64,000 nucleotides of DNA from Tissierellia bacterium (GCA_030529425.1 JAUMWX010000002.1:186001-250000), one strand, 5' to 3'. Counted from the stretch's first letter, positions 17,783 through 24,528 are shown. Numbers and translations are program-made. The notes: a model not told the origin generated them from the sequence alone.

Positions 17783-17804
17783 TTATTTTAATTATATTGT
17801 TAAT

Positions 17805-17838
17805 TACTAGTACCATCTAGTACTACCTAGTGCCATCT
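17805..17838. repeat. Short CTAGT/CCATCT repeats
   Basis: Within about 34 bp the minus strand reads GATGGCACTAG, GTAGTACTAG, GATGGTACTAG. The GATGGYACTAG unit occurs twice around a TAGTACTA palindrome. It lies between the helical-protein gene and its terminator. It may be a protein-binding site; nothing else supports a function. Confidence 0.4.
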
Positions 17839-17843
17839 TATTT

Positions 17844-18053
17844 TTAGTTATTAATATCTTTTAATAGCTCCTGTTCCTTTATGGCTATTAATTCCTTTAG
17901 CTCCTCTAGGTCATCCTCTGTAGCAAAGTTTCTTATAAAGCTTCTAGCTGTTCCTCTATATGATAAATAGTTTCTATGTTCCTTGTTATTCTCTCTATAT
18001 TTTTTGTCAGCTTCTTTGTTATATACAGCTACTCTTTTTCTTTTATTTTCCAT
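17844..18053 (-). CDS. Conserved helical protein of the micropeptide unit (copy 1)
   Basis: 69 residues, soluble and highly charged. The core YNKEADKKYRENNKEHRNYLSYRGTARSFIRNFATEDDLEELKELI is shared at high identity with the prophage 2 protein at 29602-29793. The conserved TARSFIRN-x-AT-x-(D/E)DLEEL stretch looks like two helices with a turn. I know similar hypothetical proteins from Firmicute mobile elements but no function. GGGGGT precedes the ATG and contains the stop of the preceding membrane micropeptide, so the two are translationally coupled. It lies as the last gene of a three-gene unit with its own promoter and terminator. Confidence 0.85.
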   Translation of the reverse strand: MENKRKRVAVYNKEADKKYRENNKEHRNYLSYRGTARSFIRNFATEDDLEELKELIAIKEQELLKDINN

Positions 18054-18054
18054 A

Positions 18055-18168
18055 CTACCCCCTTAGATATACTATTAAAAGAATCAATAATATACTGAAC
18101 ACAAAAATTATTTTTTCTTTTAATGTTGTTTTTCTTATACTAAATTTTATTTTCCATTTGTTTTTCAT
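18055..18168 (-). CDS. Single-span membrane micropeptide MKNK (copy 1)
   Basis: 37 residues: basic N-terminus MKNKWKIKFSIRKTTLKEK, then one transmembrane helix IIFVFSILLILLIVYL and RG at the end. Its TAG lies in the ribosome site of the following gene, leaving 1 nt between stop and ATG. The prophage 2 unit has a 30-residue counterpart (29801-29893) that also starts MKNK, has one hydrophobic helix and ends in Gly with the stop in the next ribosome site. No ribosome site of its own is obvious, suggesting coupling to the upstream peptide. Confidence 0.65.
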   Translation of the reverse strand: MKNKWKIKFSIRKTTLKEKIIFVFSILLILLIVYLRG

Positions 18169-18202
18169 GCTATTATTTGATACAATGGTTACATAGGAAA
18201 GG

Positions 18203-18307
18203 CTATAAGCCTTTCACTATGATTGTTATCTTAAAGCTGATTATTAAAAGATTTATTGTTATGGATACCTCTTTTATTTTCAGCTTTTTTCTTTGCCTTT
18301 TTCCCAC
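18203..18307 (-). CDS. Basic-hydrophobic micropeptide, GTG start (copy 1)
   Basis: 34 residues: Lys/Arg-rich start (MGKRQRKKLKIKE) followed by a hydrophobic segment VSITINLLIISFKITIIV and KGL. It starts at GTG with AAAGGAGG 6 nt upstream; a second, unused AAAGGAGG lies about 30 nt earlier. The stop codon is inside a hairpin AAAGGCT-TAT-AGCCTTT, so translation through the end would melt it. It resembles small holin-like toxic peptides in general architecture only. The prophage 2 counterpart (29938-30054) has the same plan and also ends in GL with a stop-codon hairpin. Confidence 0.6.
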   Translation of the reverse strand: MGKRQRKKLKIKEVSITINLLIISFKITIIVKGL

Positions 18308-18361
18308 TGTATTTCCTCCTTTCTTTAGTATTTGGCTTTTGTTTTTCCTCCTTTCAATTAT

Positions 18362-18390
18362 ATAATATCATAGTTAATAAACTATGTCAA
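18362..18390 (-). promoter_or_regulatory. Promoter with dyad operator for micropeptide unit (copy 1)
   Basis: Minus strand TTGACA, 17-nt spacer, TATTAT. The spacer and end of the -35 hold a perfect dyad CATAGTTTATTAACTATG (18369-18386). The prophage 2 unit has the same arrangement with CATAGTACATATACTATG, so the half-site CATAGT/ACTATG is conserved while the centre varies. Confidence 0.85.
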
Positions 18391-18417
18391 TACTTTTTTT
18401 ACAATTAAAAAGGGCTA

Positions 18418-18927
18418 CTAAGCCCCTTTATAATTCTTGATAATTAGCCTTTTTCCTTGCTTAAATTTTCTTAATATGCTCGATTTTGAATAAGGTATAA
18501 AGTTGTAAATTAATCTCCACGAATAAAATTTTATTAGTTTTAGTTCCATGATTGATTTAATCTCATCATCTTTAATTTTTTCTATTTCTTTTTTTAGTAT
18601 TCTAGTATACTCTTCAAGATAACTTTCCATATCATTTATTTTTTTTGTTGTGATATCTTTATTATCTAATAAAAATTCTTTTATAGAACTATCCTTTATA
18701 CTACTTTGTACTTTCTCTTTACTGTAATCAATGCTAGATACTCCTATAAGTTCATTTTCGATATTCTCAAGCTTTAGTTTTTCCCTCTTTAATTTTTCAT
18801 TTACTTTTATACCTGTATCTAATAAAATTCTTATGTTATCAACATTCAAATTCATTTTTTTTATTAAGTCCTCTATATAGGCTTGCTCTTTCAATAGATT
18901 TTTAAATTTTTCCTCTGTTGTATTCAT
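18418..18927 (-). CDS. Late-gene transcription regulator (ArpU/RinA-like)
   Basis: 169 residues: long coiled coil (residues about 1-130) and a C-terminal helix-turn-helix-like end IKSIMELKLIKFYSWRLIYNFIPYSKSSILRKFKQGKRLI. Coiled coil plus a sigma-region-4-like C-terminus just upstream of packaging genes is the arrangement of phage late activators (DUF1492/ArpU/RinA group). Prophage 2 has a like-placed gene at 49135-49563. It overlaps the MazG gene by 4 nt. The DNA target is not identified; the repeats at 17805-17838 or the HNH upstream region are candidates. Confidence 0.68.
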   Translation of the reverse strand: MNTTEEKFKNLLKEQAYIEDLIKKMNLNVDNIRILLDTGIKVNEKLKREKLKLENIENELIGVSSIDYSKEKVQSSIKDSSIKEFLLDNKDITTKKINDMESYLEEYTRILKKEIEKIKDDEIKSIMELKLIKFYSWRLIYNFIPYSKSSILRKFKQGKRLIIKNYKGA

Positions 18928-19223
18928 CTTATATCTTCCTCTTTAACATATACTCCATCTATAATCTTACCCTTTCGGTCTTTTATTTCTATATAGGCAG
19001 CTTCTATACAGTCCTCAATAGTTAAACCCTCTTGCATAACTAATATCACTAAAACTACATAAATATCTCCTATACTATCCACTACTTGCTCTTGTCTTCC
19101 CTTTGCCAAACCTTGTGCAAGTTCTCCTACCTCTTCCATAAGCTTTAATGCTTGTTTTTTGCTATCTTGAGTATGTAGGTTTCTATCTATTGCCCATTGT
19201 CTGATTTTATTAGTATATTCCAT
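18924..19223 (-). CDS. MazG-like nucleotide pyrophosphohydrolase
   Basis: 99 residues, all-alpha NTP-PPase of the MazG type. The metal-binding motif is visible as KLMEEVGELAQGLAKGRQEQVVDSIGDIYVVL (E-E-x-x-E then D-x-x-D, about residues 29-56). Phage members hydrolyse non-canonical dNTPs or lower alarmone-linked stress signals; which applies here is unknown. Coupled (ATGA) to the regulator downstream and to a membrane protein upstream. Confidence 0.88.
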   Translation of the reverse strand: MEYTNKIRQWAIDRNLHTQDSKKQALKLMEEVGELAQGLAKGRQEQVVDSIGDIYVVLVILVMQEGLTIEDCIEAAYIEIKDRKGKIIDGVYVKEEDIR

Positions 19224-19627
19224 TATTCCACCTCAACAAGTTCTATTTCTCTAGGTAACCCTTTGTTAGCAAATTCCTGATACTTACTTGACCTCATTTT
19301 TGCATTGTATTCTGATATCAAGCTATTTACTATTTTGATTTGAGCATAGTATGAATTTTTTAATGATTCACTATTATTTGTTTTCATTTCTTCTTTGGTA
19401 GTCTTTATATCATTTTTCTGCTTTTCAATCTCTTGATATTGCCTTTCAAACCATTCCTCACTGTATAAAGCATTCTTACCTGTATAGATTTCAGCTACCT
19501 TTTCCCTTTCCATAAAAAACTTTCTTATAGGCTTAAAAGAGAAAAATATTATTACTATAAATAATCCTACTAATAACCCTATCAATATTCTTTTTAAATT
19601 TTTTCTTTTATCCATATTATTCACCAT
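19223..19627 (-). CDS. Single-span membrane protein, unknown
   Basis: 134 residues. A basic start MVNNMDKRKNLKRI precedes one transmembrane helix (LIGLLVGLFIVIIFFSF). The remainder is a helical, charged domain (ERQYQEIEKQKNDIKTTKEEMKTNN) predicted outside by the positive-inside rule. TAATG overlap with the lipoprotein gene upstream suggests that the two surface proteins are made together. I do not recognise a family. An envelope role such as superinfection exclusion is only a guess. Confidence 0.72.
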   Translation of the reverse strand: MVNNMDKRKNLKRILIGLLVGLFIVIIFFSFKPIRKFFMEREKVAEIYTGKNALYSEEWFERQYQEIEKQKNDIKTTKEEMKTNNSESLKNSYYAQIKIVNSLISEYNAKMRSSKYQEFANKGLPREIELVEVE

Positions 19628-20133
19628 TATTCACCCTTTCTAATTAATATTGGTTTAACATCAAAATCTAATCTTTCACTTGAAAATAAATATAGCCCTG
19701 TCCATTCTCTATATACTGCCTCTGGAGTAAACCAAAAAATACCTTGTTGATTATCTCCCCAAGTTCCATCTATATCAGGGGATTGTAATACTGCTCCATT
19801 TGTATAATACTCATCCATTGGAGTTAAGTATGAATTTAAGGATGATACTTTACCTTGTACTTGTTCTTCCCTAATTAATTGACCATTATTAGTAAGAAGA
19901 TACAAGTAACCTACTCTATTAGGTTGATTAATAAATTTTGCCCTCTTTGCCAAGTTTTCTCTTTCAAGCGACCTCTCAATGATAGGAACGGGAGTATTTT
20001 CTATTACATTTTTTGCATTTTTTTCATTTGCTTTCTTTTGTGTTTGTGTTGTAGTACTATAATCGTCTAAATCACAAGCACTCAATAATGTTATCATCAT
20101 CAAAACTACTACTATTCTAATTATTTTTTTCAT
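19627..20133 (-). CDS. Prophage lipoprotein with conserved GYLYLL/GKVSS motif
   Basis: 168 residues with a lipoprotein signal peptide and lipobox LLSAC (Cys about residue 20). The mature part contains RVGYLYLLTNNGQLIREEQVQGKVSSLNSYLTPMD and ends in LDFDVKPILIRKGE, a pattern I associate with small proteins on mobile elements, usually unannotated. It should be anchored on the outer face of the membrane. It belongs to the early/middle operon with the membrane protein and MazG genes. Confidence 0.78.
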   Translation of the reverse strand: MKKIIRIVVVLMMITLLSACDLDDYSTTTQTQKKANEKNAKNVIENTPVPIIERSLERENLAKRAKFINQPNRVGYLYLLTNNGQLIREEQVQGKVSSLNSYLTPMDEYYTNGAVLQSPDIDGTWGDNQQGIFWFTPEAVYREWTGLYLFSSERLDFDVKPILIRKGE

Positions 20134-20148
20134 TGTTCTAATTCCTTT

Positions 20149-20349
20149 CTATTTTTCTTTTATTAAATTACTATAAGTGTCTAATATACTAACTACTATG
20201 CTTTTATTCTCTACTGGTAAATCCTTAGAAAGATACTTAATAAGATTAAAGAGTATTTTATCTCCTAGATATTTTGCAAACTCAGGATCTAATACTAGCT
20301 TTATTTCTTCCATGTTTTTCAAGTATCTCATTAAAACTATATCTTTCAT
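20149..20349 (-). CDS. Small phage protein, unknown
   Basis: 66 residues, mixed helical, no motif recognised (MKDIVLMRYLKNMEEIKLVLDPEFAKYLGDKILFNLIKYLSKDLPVENKS). Preceded by AAGAGGAAG at suitable distance and 15 nt from the lipoprotein gene, so part of the same operon. Confidence 0.62.
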   Translation of the reverse strand: MKDIVLMRYLKNMEEIKLVLDPEFAKYLGDKILFNLIKYLSKDLPVENKSIVVSILDTYSNLIKEK

Positions 20350-20361
20350 TTTGTCTTCCTC

Positions 20362-20424
20362 TTAAATTAATACATTCCATCTAATAGAATTTTCTAAAAT
20401 TTCTATTGCTTCTTGCCTATTCAT
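20362..20424 (-). CDS. 20-residue micro-ORF, probably a truncated phage gene
   Basis: MNRQEAIEILENSIRWNVLI, with a perfect-looking ribosome site (TAGGAGAAGAAT) and ATG. The start resembles the short phage proteins beginning MNR-(E/Q)-AI-(E/K)-ILE that normally continue to an AI-ALE end. Here the frame stops after 20 codons, so it is either a leader peptide or a deletion remnant. It overlaps the end of the adenine methylase remnant. Confidence 0.4.
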   Translation of the reverse strand: MNRQEAIEILENSIRWNVLI

Positions 20425-21083
20425 ATTCTTCTCCTATAAAATCTAAATTTTTTATAATCTTATAATTCATGTATAAGACTTCAACTCTTTTGCTCTTCAT
20501 TATTCATCTCATGCTCATATAAATAGTTTTTTCTTGTGCTTAATGGATATGGTGGATCAGCATATATGAATACTTCTTCTTGGTTATATCTTTCTATAAG
20601 ATTTATGGCATCTTGATTTTCTATTTGTGCTTGTAGCAGTCTTTTACTTGCTAGTTGTAAAACTTCTGGAAAATCGTTCCAAAAACTAGTAGTCCTTGGA
20701 GATTTACTCCCTACTGAACTTCTAAATCCATTTTTATATTTATTGCTACATCCAAATCCTTGGCAACACCTCACAGCAAATCTTCTTGCTCTTTCAATCT
20801 CATCTTCTATAGCTTCAAAAGATTTCTCATATTCTATTCTTCCATAAGGAGTTAATGCTAAAAAACGTATTAGTTTTTCTGGACTATCTCTTAATACTTT
20901 GAAATAGTTGTAGACTTCTGCAGATAGATCATTTATAGTCTCTATCCTACTAGGTTTTTTATTGAAAAATACTGCTCCCCCTCCAAAGAAAGGTTCTAAA
21001 TACACATCGTGTTCAGGAATAAAGCTTACTATCCATTTAGCTATCCTAGATTTACTGCCAGGATATTTTAATACATTCTTCAC
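20417..21083 (-). pseudogene. D12-class DNA adenine methyltransferase with internal deletion
   Basis: The first 200 codons encode a Dam-like N6-adenine methyltransferase: LKYPGSKSRIA (N-terminal motif), LEPFFGGGAVFF (SAM-binding F-x-G-x-G), and FIYADPPYPLSTRKNYLYEHEM (catalytic DPPY). The frame then stops at NNEEQKS, well short of the usual 260-280 residues. Immediately beyond, another frame reads KRVEVLYMNYK, the characteristic C-terminal end of this family (rtEvLWmNyk). About 45-50 codons seem deleted with a frameshift. The protein probably cannot complete its core fold, but loss of activity is not proven. Confidence 0.82.
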
Positions 21084-21092
21084 TTTTCTATC

Positions 21093-21215
21093 TTAATTAC
21101 CTCCTAGTCCTATTATCTGTTTCAATATCGCTTCTAATACATCTACAACTATACTATTGCCAGCTTGATGATATTTTGTAACATTATATATCCTCTTCTT
21201 TTCTAATAACTTCAT
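21093..21215 (-). pseudogene. C-terminal remnant of cytosine-5 DNA methyltransferase
   Basis: A 40-codon frame whose second half, KYHQAGNSIVVDVLEAILKQI, is the conserved C-terminal motif X region of C5 methyltransferases (QAGNSIVV-x-VLEAI). Nothing of the catalytic PC motif or SAM site is present. It starts with an ATG of convenience (MKLLEKKRIYN). It lies between two other damaged methyltransferase genes. Confidence 0.75.
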
Positions 21216-21224
21216 ATTTTTATA

Positions 21225-21805
21225 TTAATTAATCCAATCTATAACTGGACTACCTTTAAACCCTTTTTCCCATATAAACCAAGCATAAGCTACTGCACTA
21301 GAGCTGTAATCGTCAAAATTTCCATTTTTAGCACAATTTAATCTACCACTAGCAACATATATTTTCTTAGGTGGATTTTCTTTATAAAATTCTTTTCTTT
21401 CCTTGCCCTCTAAAAAAGTTAACTTTAGAAACATTGCAAGTTTTCCACCTGGCCTTAATAGCTCTAAAGCCTTTTTTACAAAGCTTAAAGCATTTCTATA
21501 TGGAGGATTGGTTATAATATCAGTTCCTACTTGTTCAGTGCACTTTAAGAAGTCTACTGTACCCCCCCCACATAAAATCTATCTATTAAATCAGTAGATC
21601 TTACGCTGTAGCCATATTCTTTTAATACCTCACTCATATGCCCTTTGCCACAGCAAGGCTCCCATACTTCATTAGTAAAAGTTTCTTTTTCTAATAATAA
21701 TCTAGTGGCTTTAGGTTCGGTAGCATAGAAATCCTCTTTTTGCCTGTCTCCAATTGAATGATTACTTGCTCCAATACAAGTAAATACATTTGCTTTATTA
21801 CTCAT
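21225..21805 (-). CDS. N6-adenine methyltransferase interrupted at a G8 tract (probable phase-variable)
   Basis: Two frames together make one methyltransferase of about 193 residues. Frame 1 (21554-21805) gives FTCIGASNHSIGDRQKEDFYATEPKATRLLL and WEPCCGKGHMSEVLKEYG, the SAM-binding motif, and stops just after a run of eight G. Frame 2 (21225 to about 21560) continues VDFLKCTEQVGTDIITNPPYRNAL with the catalytic NPPY, then LLRPGGKLAMFLKLTFLEGKER and the C-terminus. With G8 the gene is off. Six or nine G would restore one uninterrupted frame. This is the classical layout of slipped-strand phase variation, although a plain frameshift mutation or a sequencing error in the homopolymer is possible. 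Confidence 0.75.
21562..21569 (-). repeat. G8 homopolymer inside methyltransferase gene
   Basis: Eight consecutive G (C on the plus strand) at the exact point where the two methyltransferase frames meet. It is exceptional in this AT-rich genome and far above chance for a coding stretch. Confidence 0.85.
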
Positions 21806-21823
21806 TTTCCCCTCACAATTTAT

Positions 21824-21973
21824 CTATAATAATTTTCTCTTTGGTACTTCTATCTCTATTCCAGTTTCCTCTTTTAGTACTGTAATAATGTCAATAAAAT
21901 CAAGCCTATTGTCTGCTATATCTTTAATCATTTCATCAATATAATTTTGGAAATCTTTTAACCTCTTTGCTCC
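21824..21973 (-). pseudogene. Start-less phage gene remnant (KYGFGAKRLKDF... type)
   Basis: An open frame reads VKYGFGAKRLKDFQNYIDEMIKD and IADNRLDFIDIITVLKEETG to a TAG at 21824. It resembles short Firmicute phage proteins beginning MKYGFG-x-KRLK, but the expected ATG is absent and no GTG or TTG lies in frame. The region overlaps the end of the gene at 21958-22332 in another frame. Probably a fusion point of two early modules. An internal ATG would give only 35 residues without a ribosome site. Confidence 0.6.
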
Positions 21974-22332
21974 AAATCCATACTTAACTGTCTTGATTCC
22001 TGTTCGGCCAAGATATATTCATCGTTCACAAACTTGAATTCTAAGTTTTTCTTTTTGAATGTTCCATCTTCAGAAAAGTTCTTCTTGAGTGTTGTTGTGA
22101 CTTTATGATTTATTTTTAGATTTGTGTATACCTCTTGAACTGCAGTTTCTGTCTCATCTACTACCGTTCTTGTCTCTTCATTTTTTTCTATGTCTATTTT
22201 GATTGTTAAATTTCCCGCTTCGAACTTGTTTGAGTGCAAGTTTGATAAGATAATCCTTAGTTGATTGTCAATCTTAAGTTTCACCTCATCGAAAATTTCG
22301 TTTGAAAAATCTAGTTTTATTTTATTCGCCAT
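21958..22332 (-). CDS. Early phage protein, unknown
   Basis: About 124 residues starting at ATG 22332, which has CGAAGGAGG 7 nt upstream. Sequence MANKIKLDFSNEIFDEVKLKIDNQLRIILSNLHSNKF..., a charged alpha/beta protein with a helical acidic middle (NEETRTVVDETETAVQEVYTNL) and a Lys-rich KKNFSEDGTFKKKNLEF. No family recognised. It is in a tight early operon with two small helical proteins and RecU. Its last codons coincide with the recombination point described for the next remnant, so the C-terminus may be altered. Confidence 0.7.
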   Translation of the reverse strand: MANKIKLDFSNEIFDEVKLKIDNQLRIILSNLHSNKFEAGNLTIKIDIEKNEETRTVVDETETAVQEVYTNLKINHKVTTTLKKNFSEDGTFKKKNLEFKFVNDEYILAEQESRQLSMDLEQRG

Positions 22333-22522
22333 ATTTGAGCCTCCTTCGTAACGCATAGTATTCTTTTAATCTTTTGACATATTCTTTGTATGTTTCGCTT
22401 CCTGATTTCGCAGGAAATGGTGGAAGTGCTTCATTCAGTTCAAAGTCATAAAGCTTAACTTGTTTCTCCGGCATTTGGTCTAATTCCCTCATAAATTTTA
22501 ATGTTTTTTCGAAATCATTCAT
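22322..22522 (-). CDS. Small early phage protein, unknown
   Basis: 66 residues, helical: MNDFEKTLKFMRELDQMPEKQ, a Pro-rich centre ALPPFPAKSGSETYKEYVKRL and a basic end YYALRRRLKYGE. It overlaps both neighbouring genes by 8-11 nt, indicating coupled translation. No function can be assigned. Confidence 0.68.
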   Translation of the reverse strand: MNDFEKTLKFMRELDQMPEKQVKLYDFELNEALPPFPAKSGSETYKEYVKRLKEYYALRRRLKYGE

Positions 22523-22706
22523 TTTTGATATCCTCTTTAGCTTGATTTATCATTTGAATCTCTTCATTAATTCTTTTTATATCTGTTGTTATGCTGTTTA
22601 TTGTTGCAACATCTCCTGTTTTTTCTACTTTCGATAATTCTATCTCTTTCCAAAACAGTATTCTTTCTAATTGTTTTTTTCTATCAAAGTAATATAGACT
22701 TTCCAT
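22515..22706 (-). CDS. Small coiled-coil early phage protein
   Basis: 63 residues from the ATG at 22706 (AAGGAGTGAAA upstream), almost wholly helical with heptad-like spacing (RKKQLERILFWKEIELSKVEKTG, TTDIKRINEEIQMINQAKEDI). It may oligomerise. It lies between RecU and another small gene in the early operon and resembles the many uncharacterised coiled-coil proteins of Firmicute phage replication regions. Confidence 0.68.
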   Translation of the reverse strand: MESLYYFDRKKQLERILFWKEIELSKVEKTGDVATINSITTDIKRINEEIQMINQAKEDIKNE

Positions 22707-22708
22707 TT

Positions 22709-23209
22709 TCACTCCTTATAATCTAAAAACATAATTCCATTTTTGTATATGATCTCGTATTTTTTAAGATCCTCTGATGTTGCATATTTTCTTCCAAGAT
22801 ATTTTTTCATTTTTTCGAAAAAGTCAATCGGAACAAAAAAATGTTTGTCTCTTATTCCTACGCAGACTCCTGCAATAGCTCCTAATTTTTTATATTTTAG
22901 CAGCGATTCTAACTGTGTATCTGTTAAAACTGACTGTTTAATCTTGTCCGACATTATGTATTTTGCTTCGAAAGCTATAGTTGTTCCGTTGGCCAATGTC
23001 CCTATAAAGTCAGGTTCAGCTTTCGCAATGAATATTCCTTTAAATGTTCCATCTTTATTCACTTTCTGAACTCTGAATGGCTCCGGAACTTTTATTACTT
23101 TTGCAAGATTTTTCTCATTGTAGTATTTACACGCAGCAATTATTCCTTGTTCAAACAATAAACCTTGATTGTTATTCAGTCTATTTTTGTATCTGATTAG
23201 TTCATTCAT
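22709..23209 (-). CDS. recU: RecU-like Holliday junction resolvase
   Basis: 166 residues of the RecU/PD-(D/E)xK fold. The order is NNQGLLFEQGIIAACKYYNEKNLAKVIKVPEPF (N-terminal conserved helix and K-x-P-x-P), IAKAEPDFIGTLANGTTIAFEAKYIMSDKI (D in EPDF, E and K in FEAK, the catalytic set), then KHFFVPIDFFEKMKK. It would resolve recombination or replication intermediates of the phage. The gene follows the HUH initiator and truncated ParB-like gene in the replication module. Confidence 0.88.
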   Translation of the reverse strand: MNELIRYKNRLNNNQGLLFEQGIIAACKYYNEKNLAKVIKVPEPFRVQKVNKDGTFKGIFIAKAEPDFIGTLANGTTIAFEAKYIMSDKIKQSVLTDTQLESLLKYKKLGAIAGVCVGIRDKHFFVPIDFFEKMKKYLGRKYATSEDLKKYEIIYKNGIMFLDYKE

Positions 23210-23221
23210 TTTCAGTTTTAC

Positions 23222-23500
23222 CTATTTAAGTTTTTCGAAAAGTTCATGCGTTCCATCAAGTAAACTTTTTTCTTCGCTTGATATTTCATATCCTAATTTT
23301 TCTAACAGATAGTATAAATTGTTAAGTTGTTTCACTTGTTTAATATTATAGTTATAGCTTGGGATTGTTCCATTTGCAATTTGAGAATCTATCATTACTA
23401 AAACGGCTTTGTACGGCTCGTTCTCATACATTTTTTCAAGATTTTTTATTATTTCCCCGTCTGTATAATCATCTATACCAAAAAATTCCTCAAGATCACT
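23222..23500 (-). pseudogene. C-terminal remnant of a ParB-domain protein
   Basis: The frame is open back to a TAG at 23501 and reads SDLEEFFGIDDYTDGEII, NLEKMYENEPYKAVLVMIDSQIANG and LYYLLEKLGYEISSEEKSLLDGTHELFEKLK. This matches the C-terminal part of ParB/Srx-domain proteins of phages and conjugative elements (NPYEAL, LGYE-(M/I)S-(D/E)EE, DGTHELY/F). The DNA-binding ParB domain is missing; only an internal ATG at 23431 could start it. The break lies next to the DnaA-box-like repeats, which may have been the recombination point. Confidence 0.7.
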
Positions 23501-23505
23501 CTAAT

Positions 23506-23566
23506 TGTGGATAACTTTATTTTGTGTTTCTATTGTGGATAACTTTAAAATCTTTTATGTAGATAA
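23506..23566. repeat. Three DnaA-box-like repeats, candidate origin
   Basis: TGTGGATAA at 23506-23514 and 23534-23542 (exact complement of the DnaA box TTATCCACA) and TGTAGATAA at 23558-23566 (one mismatch), each followed by CTTTA. Spacing is 28 and 24 bp. They lie just after the HUH initiator gene and could bind host DnaA at the phage origin. Confidence 0.7.
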
Positions 23567-23573
23567 CTTTATT

Positions 23574-24380
23574 TTATTCTCTTTTTCTTAACCTCAAGTA
23601 TATGCTCCATCCGGTTATGTCATTATAAATTGTCTCATATCCTGAATCCTTATCAGTTATGAAATATCCTGGATATTTTGATTCCCACCATTTCGGATCA
23701 AACTGTTTGGATGCTATGTTATTGATTTGTCTTCTTGAATATCTGTAGTCATTGGTTCGACTAATCGGTCTTTTAAGATTTTGAGAACATGACCATCTTT
23801 TTTTTGATGTCGGATTTTTTATAAGATATGTACTAAGGGCTATAAATCCACTATTGCTATCTGCTTGCAATTTGTCAGCATTGGCATATCCTATCCTCTC
23901 CCTCTTGTTCTCTCCTTTTCTCTTTGGTCTTGACCAAAGTTCTTCGATCTCGTCTCTTGTTAATCCATCACCATTAATAATCAGATGGTGATGGATTCTT
24001 ACAATCTTTCCGTTTTTTTTTTCGTTGTGTGCCGTTACAAGTATATATTTGAGTTTTGGAAGATTCTTTGATTTTCTTTTTCTCGCTATTCGTTTTAGCA
24101 TATTGCTAACTTCTTTTTCTGCAAGTTCTAAAGTAGATGGAAGATTTTTGTCATTATATGTCAGTGTTAAATGATAATCCTCTTCAGTAAAATTTGTTTC
24201 TACTAATTGTATGAATTTTCTACGAGCGTTTTTATCATTAAGATTTTTTTGCGCCGGTAAAGATTCTCTTTTCTTTTTTGATCTACTTTTTGTATTTGTT
24301 TTCAATATATTTACTTGATATATATCTATCTCTAAATATTTATCTCCGCAGTATATTTTCTTTTCTCTATATCTGTTCAT
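23574..24380 (-). CDS. HUH-family rolling-circle replication initiator
   Basis: 268 residues. The HUH fold is visible as NFTEEDYHLTLTYND (motif 1), KIVRIHHHLIINGDGLTRDEIEELW (HUH motif 2, His-hydrophobic-His at RIHHHLII) and the Tyr-bearing motif 3 DSNSGFIALSTYLIKNP. It should nick one strand at the phage origin and attach covalently through Tyr, starting rolling-circle replication. This differs from the theta-type module of prophage 2. The start is basic (MNRYREKKIYCG). A terminator-like hairpin lies just upstream on the minus strand. Confidence 0.87.
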   Translation of the reverse strand: MNRYREKKIYCGDKYLEIDIYQVNILKTNTKSRSKKKRESLPAQKNLNDKNARRKFIQLVETNFTEEDYHLTLTYNDKNLPSTLELAEKEVSNMLKRIARKRKSKNLPKLKYILVTAHNEKKNGKIVRIHHHLIINGDGLTRDEIEELWSRPKRKGENKRERIGYANADKLQADSNSGFIALSTYLIKNPTSKKRWSCSQNLKRPISRTNDYRYSRRQINNIASKQFDPKWWESKYPGYFITDKDSGYETIYNDITGWSIYLRLRKRE

Positions 24381-24424
24381 ATATCACTCCATATGTCCTA
24401 AGAAATAATACCCATTACGAGCTC

Positions 24425-24451
24425 ACAAAAGGCTAAGTTCTAGCCTTTTGA
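24425..24451 (-). terminator. Hairpin upstream of initiator gene
   Basis: AAAAGGCTA-(5 nt)-TAGCCTTTT, perfect 9-bp stem ending in TTTT on both strands, 45 bp upstream of the initiator start. Could be a terminator of the upstream early genes or part of a double-strand origin; the sequence does not decide. Confidence 0.55.
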
Positions 24452-24468
24452 TATTGCTTTAATATTTA

Positions 24469-24516
24469 AAAAGTGATATAATTTATATAGGTTTTAGGGT
24501 GATTTATATCACTTTT
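24469..24516. repeat. 13-bp inverted repeat ahead of initiator gene
   Basis: AAAAGTGATATAA (24469-24481) and TTATATCACTTTT (24504-24516), perfect complements 22 bp apart. It lies in the only noncoding gap of the early operon, between the gene at 24529 and the initiator. Likely a regulator or initiator binding site. Confidence 0.6.
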
Positions 24517-24528
24517 GGAGATGTTTTT

